NCBI GenBank assembly: GCA_024811115.1
Contig: JAKOGH010000005.1
Span: 620,001 to 684,000, forward strand
Source of the DNA: Terana coerulea
Lineage: Eukaryota; Basidiomycota; Agaricomycetes; Polyporales; Phanerochaetaceae
Length of the DNA: 64,000 bases
Direction: 5' to 3'
Shown here: one piece after another, positions 34,757 through 47,476 of the stretch
How the letters are laid out: every line of letters begins with the position of its first letter
Position numbering within the stretch: the first letter of the stretch is position 1
Position numbers and translations under genes: made by a program
Notes under the pieces: model-generated
What the model saw: only the letters and a program-made list of their open reading frames with translations
What the model was told of the DNA's origin: nothing
Database searches by the model: none

Positions 34757-34861
34757 ACGTGTCGCCGATGAGGGACCTCAGAACCAAGATCCAGTCACAG
34801 CAAATCCCCAAGTCGTAAGATCCAACCCCCAGGCCCCCACCCCTAATCTTCAAGCACCATC

Positions 34862-35411
34862 ATGTGTCGCTGGCGTCGGTCTGTATCTGTTCATCTTGCC
34901 AGACAGTTCAACCAACTAACGCAGCACACAGAGTCCGGAATGTTTACCTTAGGTAGGCATGCGTGTCCGCATTTGTTGCCGCACTACTGAGGACTATGTG
35001 TTGTAGGTGCAACCACGCCATCAACCAGGTATGTCCAGGAACACATGACATATTGCTCACTCTGATTATTCAATGCAATAGCCCGATGAAGAGGTCTCTC
35101 TGGTTCTCTCAACCTCGCGGGTTAGATCTAACGTTATGCGCAGGTCCAGTGCTACAGGGAGGACTGCATCTTCAGCCCCAACCATCCAAGCACTTGCAGG
35201 GGCGAGTCATGCAGAAATAAATGTTGGCAATAGTGAGATCGTCTTCGCCGCAACCTTCATTCGAGTACTGAACACGCCTTCAAAGCCATCAATATCCCCA
35301 GCAGTATTGTAAGCGCTTTATTTACATGTGATTGAAGCGGGTGCTGACCACAGTACAGCCCCTAACATCGACGCGTTCTGCCCGGACTGCGTGGCCGCTG
35401 GCGTGCGGTAG
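34862..35411 (+). CDS. 78-residue Cys-rich 'MCxWRRVRN' protein in seven tiny exons
   Basis: I reconstructed this gene by hand. The exons are 34862-34878, 34932-34952, 35007-35028, 35082-35093 (a 12-nt microexon), 35144-35232, 35286-35308 and 35359-35411. All six introns are GT-AG, about 50-54 nt long, and the sum is 237 nt, exactly 78 codons plus TAG. The protein begins MCRWRRVRNVYLRCNHAI, has nine Cys (residues 2, 14, 27, 32, 42, 47, 51, 69, 72) and a centre FSPNHPSTC. The end is WQYHQYPQQYSPNIDAFCPD then CVAAGVR. This pattern matches a small protein I recall as widespread in Agaricomycetes and uncharacterised. It has no signal peptide. The paired Cys/His could bind zinc, which is inference. 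The longest exon encodes only 30 residues, so ORF-based finders miss it. Confidence 0.85.
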
Positions 35412-35737
35412 ATGTGGCGCAGAGCTGAATCAAGCGTCAATATGGGCGCAAGTCGATAACAATTGTATCAATAGGCTCCGGAATAGTGGTAGCTATCGGT
35501 CCGCGATATGAGACGGCAACGTAATGTTTCAGACCGACCACTTGGAATTTCACCGGCGTCGCGGCTGCGAGGGAGTCCTCTGTTTGAACAAATGAGTCCA
35601 GGGTGTTTGGCCAAGCGGGTATCGGATCTAACCGTCGCAGCACCCCGTAACAATTTCCAATGAATGCATGAGATACTGTGCAATTGTCAGGGTCAGCGGG
35701 ATCATTCTGGAGACGGCTGTTATGCTAACTCGCACGT
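35412..35737. other. Convergent 3' intergenic region
   Basis: The 326 bp lie between the stop of the small Cys-rich gene and the stop of SF3B6. Frames on the minus strand here have no domain. It presumably holds the two 3' UTRs. Confidence 0.55.
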
Positions 35738-36210
35738 TCAGTCCTCGTCCTTGATATCATGCTTTTTCTTCAGTTGCTCTAGTTCCTCCTCTCTGCGGGC
35801 CAGTTCCGCCTTGGCTGCCGCAGCGTCCTGCTTAGCAGGCATATGATACAGCACGACGATATAGCGTTCTTGAAGGTGGAAGCCATTGAGATGATCAAGG
35901 GCATTCTTGGCCTACACAGCAAGTTATGACCTGCCGGAAATGTTGCTGAAGGACGACACTCACATCCATCACGTCGTCGAACACGACAAAAGCAGTCCCT
36001 CTACTCTTCTGCTCGTTTCCAATGCGTATCTGGCGTATACTCCCATACCGGCCGAACAGGTCATACAGGTCTTCTCCGGTGATTTGGTAGTTCAGGTTCT
36101 TCACGAACAGAATTCGGTTCGCTCCTGGTGGAAGTTTAGCCTTAAGTGAAGTGAGTCCTTCAAGTCCTGTGGAGGCTGAGAGAGCATACCGTCGGTCTTG
36201 CGAGCGCCAT
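35738..36210 (-). CDS. SF3B6: Splicing factor SF3B subunit 6 (p14/SF3b14a)
   Basis: SF3B6 is a small RRM protein of the U2 snRNP that contacts SF3B1 and lies near the branch-point adenosine. The start at 36210 (MALARPT) splices to KLPPGANRILFVKNLNYQIT. RNP2 is ILFVKNL and RNP1 is SRGTAFVVFDD. After a second intron (36-38 codons into the RRM's second half) come NALDHLNGFHLQERYIVVLY and the family's C-terminal helix (LARREEELEQLKKKHDIKD), with stop at 35738. The total of about 123 residues matches the family norm of about 125, and the frame is clean. Confidence 0.97.
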
Positions 36211-39200
36211 GCTAGTGGTGTAAGACAGACCTCGAACTGAGACAGCCTACATGGGCGCCACGGAGTATCGCAAGAATGATGGGCGTCCCAAAATGGCAGG
36301 TCTTAAGAAAACCGCAAAATAGTATGTCTATTTTCGAGGCACTCAAGGAAGTACAACTCCTCTCACGTATTACGCGCTAGTACAGGGCATCAATAATCCC
36401 ACCGGCCAAACAGGCCCTTGTAACCGTTGAGGCCGGTTCGCAAGCTGACGGAATGGTCAATGCCCAGCATGCTTCACTGGCTCCCAAATGTTCCGAACTC
36501 TCAGGCTCATGCTCCCCACCCAACATTGCACTGAGGAAAATTTGGGCTGAGAAGTCCACGCTTTCGCTGAAGGGTCTAGCTTTCGGTGCCCGCCGTCATC
36601 CATCCAAACAATTGATCGACTGTGTGGTGCGGTTATTCAGACCTGGCAGACTCGGAGCCAGGCTCTGAATGAGCAATGTGGCAACGATCTACGCATGCCT
36701 ATCGACAACAGGATAACGTCTCCCCATCTAAGACCCCTTCAACAGGCACGCAATGTGGTCTGACCATCATCTTGAGCGTGATGAAAGACAGGGTCTACGT
36801 CGCCTGACTATATGTGTCTAGTAAGGGGCTGTACCTCACGCCCTCTGAACGAGGCCGGGAGCATCTGATGAAGCACACGATGTCAATTGGAGTGCATCAG
36901 GTAGATAGCAGCAGTGACTCTCACCGTACCGCCGATGGCCACCGCGTTGTGTCGGCATGCCTTCCTGGGCGGGAGGAGTACATCATCCCCACTTCGAACG
37001 ATCAAGAACCAAGGCGTGGAACATCATCCTGCAAGGGGCATCCATCCATGCTAACGTCACGGGAGCCATCGACCTTGAGAATGTCTTGCAAGTCTTCTGG
37101 AAGGTGGTTGGCGTCTGCGGCGTACAGCCCGCATACCGGTCGTGGAGTCGGCGTAGCCCAGCTCAGGTGACACTGGGGTGTCCTGCCAGTGAACACGAGG
37201 CCCGCAGCGAGCGTCGTAAGTTAACACTTTGATCTTGAGAGAACTCCGACTTCTGGAGCGCATCTAAAACCGCCGTAGACTGGCTTCCGAACAATTCACA
37301 TGGCTCTCTTGAGACCGCCGGTCCTGAGGTGCTAGAGGTCTCCTTGATCGCCGCCCCGGAGTACATCGCCTCGCTCGCTGCAAAGGAATGGAAATATGTT
37401 TTCACCGACAAGATATTGTTATTTCTGACCTCCAGCGCATGTGCGCCACGTAAGAGGAGTCTATATCCGGAGTGGCTCGCTATTTCTCATATTTTCTTGC
37501 TCCTTGGACGCACGGAGCGGATAGAAGATGTGGACGGTAATCCTTCAGAATCATAGGGGCTGTATATGATCACTGCCGCTGACTGTCACTGGTAGAAGTG
37601 GCACATCACTCATTAACAATAAGCAAAGTGCTCACCGGCAGGATGCTGTCATCGTGTCTGTAGCGTCTTCGTGATACAGTTTGGAACACGGTGCTCATTG
37701 GACAGTGCCTCCTCAACGGTGAAGATGTCCCATGTCCGGCGACGTTGTATCGTGTTTGCTAGGTCACTGGAGTTAGCACGCTGCCAGCTCAACCCCTGAC
37801 ACCGGGTCAAATTGAGACTCCGCCAGCTCAACTTTTCACCATTACCCAACACAGAAGGCGGCGATAAGCCGCACGCTTGTCATGCCTGCCCGTAGAGGAT
37901 GCTGGCATTTGTAAAAATAAAAATAAATCAACGAAAGCCCTGCCAGAAAAAGGTCATACTTACAGTAAGAACCTTGCGGCCATCACTCGAGACCGCCGCG
38001 CGGTGATGCCTTCGAAGTATTCGGAAGAAGAATTGTAAGCTTAAGAAGAATTGGGATTCCGCAGGCCAAACGGGAAGAGATGCATTCTAAGGCCTCGCCG
38101 GAGTCTACCCTCTTGCGAGAGCATGCAGGAATCAGCGGCTCCAGTAAGACAACAGAGAAGGATGTCGAAGATTTTCTGTTCCATATTCGCCGTGAGGTTT
38201 TGCTGCGATGCGCACCACGGAAGGGATGGGGTCCGCCGCAGCTGCGAGTACCAATGGCCTTTCTTGAACAGGAGCACGTGTCTTCTGTCGCTCGGGGTCG
38301 TCCTTGTGTAGTATGCTTCATCTGCACGGCGGGTCAGCAGTGCAGACAGTGATGGCACCTGCATCGGTTTAGGGTAGACTGCTCGAAGGGTGTGTGATTT
38401 CCTGGCTGTTAACTTCAGCCACCAGAGAGCTACGAAAGAGGCAAGCACTTACCAAAGTTTCTGGGAAGGGTATGGTTCGTGATTTCCTAAGAGCCGTGTT
38501 TTGCTTATCCGGGACATTTGAAACTGACGTTGACACCGTTATTTCCGGCAGGAATCTCCAACAAAAGCTTCTGAGTCACCTGCGTTTAGAGAGAAGGTAT
38601 GTGACGGTTTACCGGATGTCAGTCTGCACAGTAGCAGCAGCGTTATCAGTGGCCCGTTCCCACCAAGCACTGCCGCTCACAATTCATGATGCTGCCTTCA
38701 CTGGCATCAAGGGAGGGGTCTCTCAGGATGGTCATCAGCCCCGTGCATCATCCGCGGTTGCTGTAAACGATGAAGGGCAGCTCTGATACACTTCTGAAGC
38801 TTCCAAACGCCTCTTACCGTCGATTACGTTGCGAGGGGTGTAAGGTTATCACACCCGTCAAGCATCACATAGAAGGGAGCCAGGAAGGGAGAAGGAGATG
38901 ACCTGGAAGATAGCAGCCCAAGGCCCATGATTAGCCGCAACTTGCGTCCCGCCATGCCTGCCTCGCCCGGTGCGGAATCACCAGCATCCTGATGTATGGA
39001 GACGGGACAATACAGAACAAAGGTTACGCCATCCGGAACGGCCCTGTGACGGAGCCATTAGCTGTTTCGGACCCTGAGGCACATCGTGAGCAGGTCTAAG
39101 GACCAAAACATCCGCTAGCATTAGCGGGGCACACTTCGGAAGATGAAGACGCACCCTGACTCCCGGCAGTTGAATGTTATCTTCGTGGGTGAAGACTCGG

Positions 39201-39801
39201 CCGGCTCACCCATGCAGAATCGGGTTAAATTCGTCCGTGAACAGATGGCGCTACCGTCGCGAACGGCCGGTGCGAGAATACCCAGCATGAGCGACTACCG
39301 CCAGAAGGCGGCTCGACGATCCCAGATATTCGCCTCATCTCGCACAGCCTAGACGGCGCGAAGTTAGGAACAATAAAATGGCTTCAGATGACTCATAGAC
39401 ATCATCACGTACAGATGTAGCCACACGCGACCGCCGACTTGCGGTAAGTAAGTTCACGTAACCAGAGACAAGGGATCAAGTATAAAGCGCGCAACATGTA
39501 TTAGCTCAACGTTTAGACACGGCTGGGGTTACCGAGCGGAAATAATTGTGCGATAAGAATATGGCTACCACCCACTCTCAACGGAGCCCTGGCGCTGGCA
39601 CGGTCATTGATCCTGCCGTCAACGGATGCGACGACGATGGGAAATTTCAACAATTGCATTTGATCCATGGTCAAGGTATACATGACGAATTCCCGTTTCA
39701 ACGCCTATCCCACGAAGGTAATCAGGGTCTGTTCGCAGCTTCAGGGCAAGTGCACTTACGTACATGAGCTCAGGGAGATGTAGAATTCGTCGAGCGCAAC
39801 T
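36211..39801. other. Gene-poor 3.6-kb interval
   Basis: No frame exceeds about 135 codons, codon use is unlike the neighbours, and I could not chain exons into any known domain on either strand. There are no obvious long terminal repeats, terminal inverted repeats or reverse-transcriptase or transposase motifs. The right-hand part contains a perfect 6-bp-arm palindrome (39112-39127). It may be a heavily mutated element, an RNA gene or fast-evolving intergenic DNA. The left end must include the SF3B6 promoter. Confidence 0.55.
39112..39127. repeat. Short palindrome CCGCTA-GCAT-TAGCGG
   Basis: Perfect 6-bp arms flank a 4-base loop inside the gene-poor interval. It is too short to assign a role. 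Confidence 0.5.
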
Positions 39802-40228
39802 CTACTTGGAGAACCGCTGGGACAGCCTTTCCACCTCGGTGCATTCATTGGCACCGCGCACACAGATAGATGTAGCGGCTTGTTTGTCCTCGGAGTCGGG
39901 AATAAGACACTTGATGTCCTCTAAGTTCGGACAGGGGCAATCTGCCGGATTAGAGACACAGACCAGCGTGTCAGGGCATAGATACTGCGCGCAAGGAACT
40001 GAATTGTAGCGTCATTGTATTGTTGTCACAGAGGCACCGGGGAGATGACTGACCTGCGTCAGCTTGGGCAGCCCACTGCGAATGGGAGGAGGGTCTGCGC
40101 TGTTGCTGGTGCTGCCCAGGATGCCCCTGCCCAAACATCTGTTCGAAGAATCCAAATTGACCCCATACGAGAGGTATAGAGCACAAGAGCACGAGAGCAC
40201 TGAGAGCCCTCGACGAGTTCAAGACCAT
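39802..40228 (-). CDS. LCL2: LCL2-family secretory-pathway protein
   Basis: Lcl2 (long chronological lifespan 2) is a small fungal ER protein linked genetically to ER-associated degradation. The start at 40228 gives MVLNSSRALSALVLLCSIPL, a signal peptide, then the family hallmark QFGFFEQMFG and a Gln/His-rich linker (GHPGQHQQQR). A short intron (about 40048-40000) joins the Cys-rich end: PCAQYLCPDTLVCVSNPADC, PCPNLEDIKC and ICVRGANECTE. The stop is at 39802. The length of about 125 residues is normal and there is no frame problem. It lies only 240 bp downstream of the next minus-strand gene. Confidence 0.92.
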
Positions 40229-40469
40229 AGCGGCGAGTGACAGTATACAGAGAGCGCTCAAAGCAGCTATACGTGTCCGTGTAGGTCCGTGTAGCCGTGG
40301 GAAATCTAGTAAGCGCACATCGGCATCAGATGGTATTTGGAGACCACAGTCTGGACTCTGGAGACTTGAGCTTGAAGCTCGCAATTGCAAGCAGACGACC
40401 TGACCTCGCCAGCTGAGCCACGCATGAAAGTAGACATGTGTAAGATACAGAGCATATATGTGCGTAGAG

Positions 40470-41641
40470 TTATGTACAACATGTAAATCCAAGCATAGGT
40501 ACTAGTTTCGCGTAATACAAAGGCATAAAATCGTGAGAAGCAGGTGGGGACTGTGGTGTTAGATGTATGTATGCAAGCTGCGCGTTGTTCGTGAACGATG
40601 CGTCAAGGGGCAATGAGGGTTGTGTGCTAGAGAAGGCCGGAAGATGATGGTGAATTGGAGTTGCGGGATAATGCAGTGTCCAAATGCGAGGAAGCGTGCA
40701 AGTAGAATTGTTGAAACCATTAACATTCCTCATCGTCGCCCCAACCATCGACCTCGACTGCCCCATCCTGTCGCACTCCCACCATTTCATCTCCCAAAAG
40801 CGACTGTCCCGGAGCCAACCAGGGAACGAACTGCGCTCGATCTGCGAAAGAGCGTGTGTTCGGCGTGGCGAGGACATCTTATCCCAAAGGTCGGCTATAC
40901 CACTGGATCGCGGCGTAGACCACGGTAGTGGCGACGGCGGCAAGTCCTGTCGCGCGTAGTGGTAGTGGTTGATTGGCATATCCTTGGAGATGAGTTCGTA
41001 AGCCTTTCCATCCTTCTGTGGTCCCGTCGGCGGTGACGCGTTTTCTTTGTCGGCATCTCTCGCGCCGCCCAGTGGCTCGTCTGCGACTTGCGCCTTCCTC
41101 TGTGAAGAGGTTGTGTGGAGCTCCGACGCACGATGGCTTCGGTCGCGATAGACGTCGAAACCAGGATGATGCTGAGGGTCGCGTTCAGTAGGAGGGGTGG
41201 GCGTGCATGTCGCTGAATCTTGAGGAACGCGAAACTTGGTTGTGGAGTAGCCGTCTATCTCCACCGGAGCAGGGCACAACAAAGGTGTACCGGGGTGAGC
41301 CGTCTGCTGAGGTGTGTGACTGAGAGGCGTAGCAGGATGATTCTCCTTCGATGAAGAAGACCCGAAGTCCAGTGCGCGAGGCCCCAAACCGAAGCCAACG
41401 TGGACGCGTACGGGGTGGCCTTCCCGCCCTTCGACGACCACAAAACGGCGTTATGACCGGTCCTCATCGCGTGTGTATCTTCCCTCTCGACAATCTGGCG
41501 CTTCAATGGTACATTCGCCGGAGTAGCGTTTGGAGACAGAGGGCGTTTGTTTGGCCTCTGTTTGAAGGGCTGGTGGGAAAGGTTGTCGATGAGATTGATG
41601 CGGTCCAGAGGAATGTCCCGCAACGGACCCGGTCGTTCCAT
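40470..41641 (-). CDS. Unknown disordered protein with NLS-like N-terminus
   Basis: I do not recognise this gene. From MERPGPLRDIPLDRINLIDN at 41641 the N-terminus has a basic KRPLSP motif and NVPLKRQI. The rest is Pro/Ser/Thr-rich with KENHPATPLSHTP and KENASPP boxes (KEN-like degron sequences beside TP sites) and ends in an aromatic segment (RFWEMKWWECDRMGQS). The stop is at 40470. The first part and the second part are in different frames. Adding one base to the A-run at 41442-41445 (plus strand) joins them as NAVFVVVEGREGHPVRVHVG, which reads well, whereas the only candidate introns are 29 nt and too short. KEN and TP sites would suit a cell-cycle-regulated nuclear protein, but this is inference. 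Confidence 0.55.
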
Positions 41642-42250
41642 GTTGTTTACGACCTAGCGCGTAGACGAGAGTGAACTGGTTTAACGCGAAAGCTTGTGAA
41701 TGAGGGATGTCTACCGCGATGCGGGTCGCTACAGGAGGCAGTGGAAGTACAGTGCACGGTCGTCGGTGATGGGGGTTCGGGATCCGACTGGATATGTTCG
41801 AATTCGGGCCACTCGTGCTGCCGAGATGCCGCTGGATATCCACGTGCAATTTTATAATCAGACACGTGACCAGATGATGCGCCACAATGCTGCTCGCCCC
41901 TTGCTCGCCCCTCACTGGAGTTCAAATACTAGGCCGGCCCAGAACACCAGCACCAGTGAAGTGCTCAGAATGCAATCATTGTACTGAGTCGGTACACATT
42001 AGCACAGAATCTATACAATTTTGATTCGCTCAGAGCGCGCACACCAGTGTATAGCCTCTTCAAGGTTACTTATTCCATCCTCTCGATCATACAGCACAAT
42101 CTGCATGGAAGACACAGAGAAGGTTGAAATAGGTGCTACACTGCAATAACGTACTGAACATCAGGAAGGATTACAGAGCAACAACAGGCACAGAAATAGG
42201 GCGTCCCAACAGACGGCAACATAGACATCGGAAAGGAGAGAGCGGATAAC
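41642..42250. other. Intergenic region between two minus-strand genes
   Basis: The 609 bp contain the FAL1 3' UTR and the promoter of the 41641 gene. No coding structure was found. Confidence 0.5.
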
Positions 42251-43858
<1,608 letters not shown>

Positions 43859-44050
43859 GTTGTACGAGAGAGTTGAAGGTGGATTTGTCGGAACTCGAAA
43901 TTGCTCTCGCGAACGTGAGAGCGCTTGACGCCCAAGCAACACGCCCTGCTTGAAACCGCTTCGACCACCGCAAAGCTTATACCCACATCGACCATTCCGT
44001 GTACTTTATATCTCTTGGAATTTGATGACCACATAGTTAAAATATTGAAG
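43859..44050. promoter_or_regulatory. Shared divergent promoter, FAL1 / SEC10
   Basis: There are 192 bp between the two start codons. No distinct core element is recognised. Confidence 0.45.
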
Positions 44051-47000
44051 ATGTTCGAAGAGTTGGACCCCGCCGTACAGAAGCAGCTCAGCCTCCAAAC
44101 ATTCGAGGTCGAGATTGCTACTTGCACAGCCTAGTGTTGCTACTCACTCCGCATCCTAGGGCAAATTCGACGTGAAGGACTTCGTCGGAGGCTTTTCAGA
44201 GAAGCTGATAACACAGTCTAAAGCGAACCCAGGACGTATGTATGTTGTTATCGCATGTCATAGGTGCGTGGTGCTGATCAGCGTACTTCGTAGCGTTTGA
44301 CCCAAAGCCCTTCATCCGGACACTTGAAGCTGCCGTCGACAAGCTTATAGCCGTTAGGAAGGATGTACAAACACGCACGGAACAGATGGAAAAGAGTGTG
44401 AAGGTCGCAGAGAGGGAATATTCCAAGAAGATGGCTGAGCTGAACCGAGGCTTCGATGTGAGTATCTGCTCGTTACATACTCCACCTGCAGCACTGAGAT
44501 TCGCATCATCAGGTAGTCGGTCAGTCATTTTCCGGGATGGAGACAAAGATGAGTGAGGTCGGGCGAACGGCCATCCGGATTGGAGAAGAACTTGAGTCCG
44601 TACACCATCAGAGGCAACGCGCCCAAGCGGCATACGACCTCATCGACTATTACAATCAGTTCTCCAGGGACGATACAGCCAAGATAGATGCTCTCAAAAA
44701 GGAGCTGGGCAAAGAAGGCCGACGTCAGACCGCCGTACTCTTACGACGGCTGAGTACCGTCGCAAGAGAAGTGGATCTACCTAATGCAGAGAAGGTACCA
44801 ACAGTCGTTCACATATATGACAGCACACTTACTCACACAACTGTAGACGCGAGAAAACATCGACAAGTATTGCGAGAAGTTTGAGAAGGACATGCTCCAT
44901 CTATTCGATAGGGCTTATCGCCGCGGCGACCCCAAGATGATGCACGTGAGTGTATGCACACTTTAGTTCCACCTGGCATACTCACAACGTGCTCAGCATT
45001 GTGCCCAAACGTTGCTAGACTTCAATGGCGGGACATCGTGTGTCATGGTGTATGTGAACCAGCACGACTTCTTCATTAATCGCGTGCGAGAAACCGACAA
45101 TCGTGCGGACGACCAGCTGTGAGCGGCGTTTCAAACGTCCATGAATTTTATTGACATATGCCAGTTGGGAAGCTCTGCCGGACCCCGATGCCGCCGTACC
45201 CACAACCGAGCCTGCGTTAGTGGAGCAATTCCAGGAAATTCGTACGACTGTTGGCCAGGAAGTACAGATCGTGCAAGCTGTCTTTCCGAATCCTGCGTAT
45301 GTCATGCAAGTGTTCTTGCAACGAGTGTTTGCGCAATCAGTATGTCGGACTACATTCTTTGTAAAAGCAGGACTTTAACGCACTCGTGAATCCAGATCCA
45401 GCAACAGCTTGAGCTTCTTCTCAACCGAGGGGCGACTCTTTCCGACCTCGCTTTTCTTCGTGTTCTCCAGATGGTGCACCAGCAAACGGCCTTACTGGTG
45501 GAAGACTTAAAGGGCTACGAGCTTCCGGCTATTATTCCTCGATCGCCCATAGACAAGACCGACTTCAGCCGTCAGCTTACCGCAGCGGGATCTGCAAGCG
45601 CGGCCGCAACCGCAGTCACTGTTACCACGATGCTCGAAACGGCTATGGAGGAACTTTTTGTTCCTTACACAGAAGGCCAGCGGTATCTCGAACGGGAGAG
45701 CAAGAGTCTCAGTGAGCTGTACGCCAGCTTCCTCACCAACTTCACCCGGTATCACGTATGCAATTTAATTTGTACGCCTTTGCTTCAGTGATTAACACAT
45801 CTGGTTAGGAACGCACACACAAAGGCGGAAAGTCTTCGCTGTTCGATCGCATGGTGGGACAGCTTAGCACCGCTGCCGCAACGACCTCAACGTCGGGAAC
45901 GTCTACCACATCCGCCCAAGCGGCCGCTGCCATTTTGCGATACGGTGGTCTTTCTGCTAGCGTGAAGAAGAAGCAGGAGGAAGCTGCAGAAGAGCCAATC
46001 AAGGAGGAAGATGGTCAACTTCACATCGTCGTCGCTGAAACAATGCTCAAATGGCATGCTGAGGCCGTTGGACGCTGTGTTGAACTCAGCGCTTCGAATG
46101 ATGTGTATGTCGCAAGCTATGTGTGCGGCTCCCTGCTAACAAGCTCGAATGTCCAGGCCGAAGCAGATCTTCGCGCTGCTCCGTGTGTTGGCTGCTGCGA
46201 TAGGAAACTCTTATCTTGAAACAGCAGTAGAGACGTACGTCAATTGGTATTATTGCTTGAAGCTTTTACCAACATGTAGAGCAGTGCGCAGACCAGAGCG
46301 GACGCGGCTGACCCTAAGGTGGAACCCAACATGCAGCCCCTCATGGTTCTCCACGGAGTTGACCTCATCAGCCATCTCTGGCAACAATATGTGAATGTGG
46401 CATTACTTCCCTTGGCAAGCGCGTCTGTGACGGTCCGTAGGGAGATGGTTGTCTTCAACAACCAGACGATTAGTCGCATAGAGGGCGCTGTCAACCATGT
46501 CTTGCAGCGTTTGATGGACAGTGAGCCACACGAGTCTTTTGTTCTATGGCTCAAACTGACCTGAAGATTGCAATAGCCGTGATCAACTGGCTCTCGGTAC
46601 AGCTTTCAAAGCAGAAACGAACGGACTTCAAGCCACGAAACGACGATCTATCGTTTGCCCGGGTCAACACCGAGCCTGCTGTCGCATGCTGCGAGACCTT
46701 GGAGAAGGTGCGGGATATAGCGCAGGAAAATCTTAGCGGAAAGAACCTCGAGATATTCTTGACAGAGATCGGAGTAGCGTTCCACGCGTAAGTGATTCCA
46801 TACCTTTCTCATTACGCGGTGCTCATCGTCATATGCAGGTTATTATTGGATCACCTCAAAAAATTCCCCGTGAGCGCAACGGGTGGGCTAATGCTTGCGA
46901 AGTACGTCTGGCCAGACCCTTAGTTGGCCTCCCCTAACAATCATGCTGCAGAGACCTCAAGCTGTACCAAGACACCATCAGCACATTCTCTATCCCGTCT

Positions 47001-47397
47001 CCTTCACGAACGCTTCGAGTTCCTGCGGCAGCTGGGCAACGTCTTCCTCGTCCGCCCGGACATTCTCAAGTCCTACATCACGGAAGGCTACCTCGGGCGC
47101 ATCGACGCCGGGCTGCTCCGTCCGTACCTCGCGCAGCGCAGCGACTGGGGCCAGGCCGAGAAGGGCTTCAACGACAGCACCGGGCTCGAGGACGGCGCCG
47201 CGGACGGCCAACGCCTGCGCGACCGGTTCGGGATGGGGCGGCTGAGCATGATCATGAAGGACTTGGAGCCGCTGCGCGACCATATTCCGCCGATGAATAT
47301 GCCGAGCCTGCCCGCGGGGATGAGCATGCCCACGATGCCGATGCCGAGCCTGGGCATGTCTGCTCGGGCGTTCACGCGCACGAGCAACGCGGGCTGA
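44051..47397 (+). CDS. SEC10: Exocyst complex component Sec10
   Basis: Sec10 is a subunit of the eight-protein exocyst that tethers secretory vesicles to the plasma membrane, essential for polarised hyphal growth. The start MFEELDPAVQKQLSLQTFE at 44051 is joined to GKFDVKDFVGGFSEKLI. A coiled-coil N-terminus (EQMEKSVKVAEREYSKKMAE) is followed by strongly conserved ALLRRLSTVAREVDL-like text, TRENIDKYCEKFEKDMLHLF, MMHHCAQTLLDFNGGTSC and VYVNQHDFFI. The C-terminal bundle has FLRQLGNVFLVRPDILKSYI and YLAQRSDWGQAEKGF. The tail is Met/Pro-rich (MPSLPAGMSMPTMPMPSLGM). Around nine introns are present. An extra C at 47001-47002 breaks the frame inside FSIPS-LHERFEFL, and everything else joins cleanly. 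Confidence 0.95.
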
Positions 47398-47476
47398 GGC
47401 AACCGAACACCTTCTCATGCAATGTGTACAGTAATTTATTCCAGATGTATGGTACATGAATAATCAAATACGTGGT

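Larger units (their letters stand above)
33884..34861. other. Intergenic region with an unconvincing 75-codon frame
   Basis: The region lies downstream of RPA190. It includes a 75-codon frame at 34265-34492 with no recognisable domain, a 9-bp inverted repeat just after it, and the TATA box of the small Cys-rich gene near the right end. I do not call a gene in it. Confidence 0.5.

Noticed and set aside
36211..39801. Retrotransposon in the gene-poor interval
   Set aside because: No reverse-transcriptase, integrase or LTR features could be found by eye on either strand, and the claim would need a repeat search.
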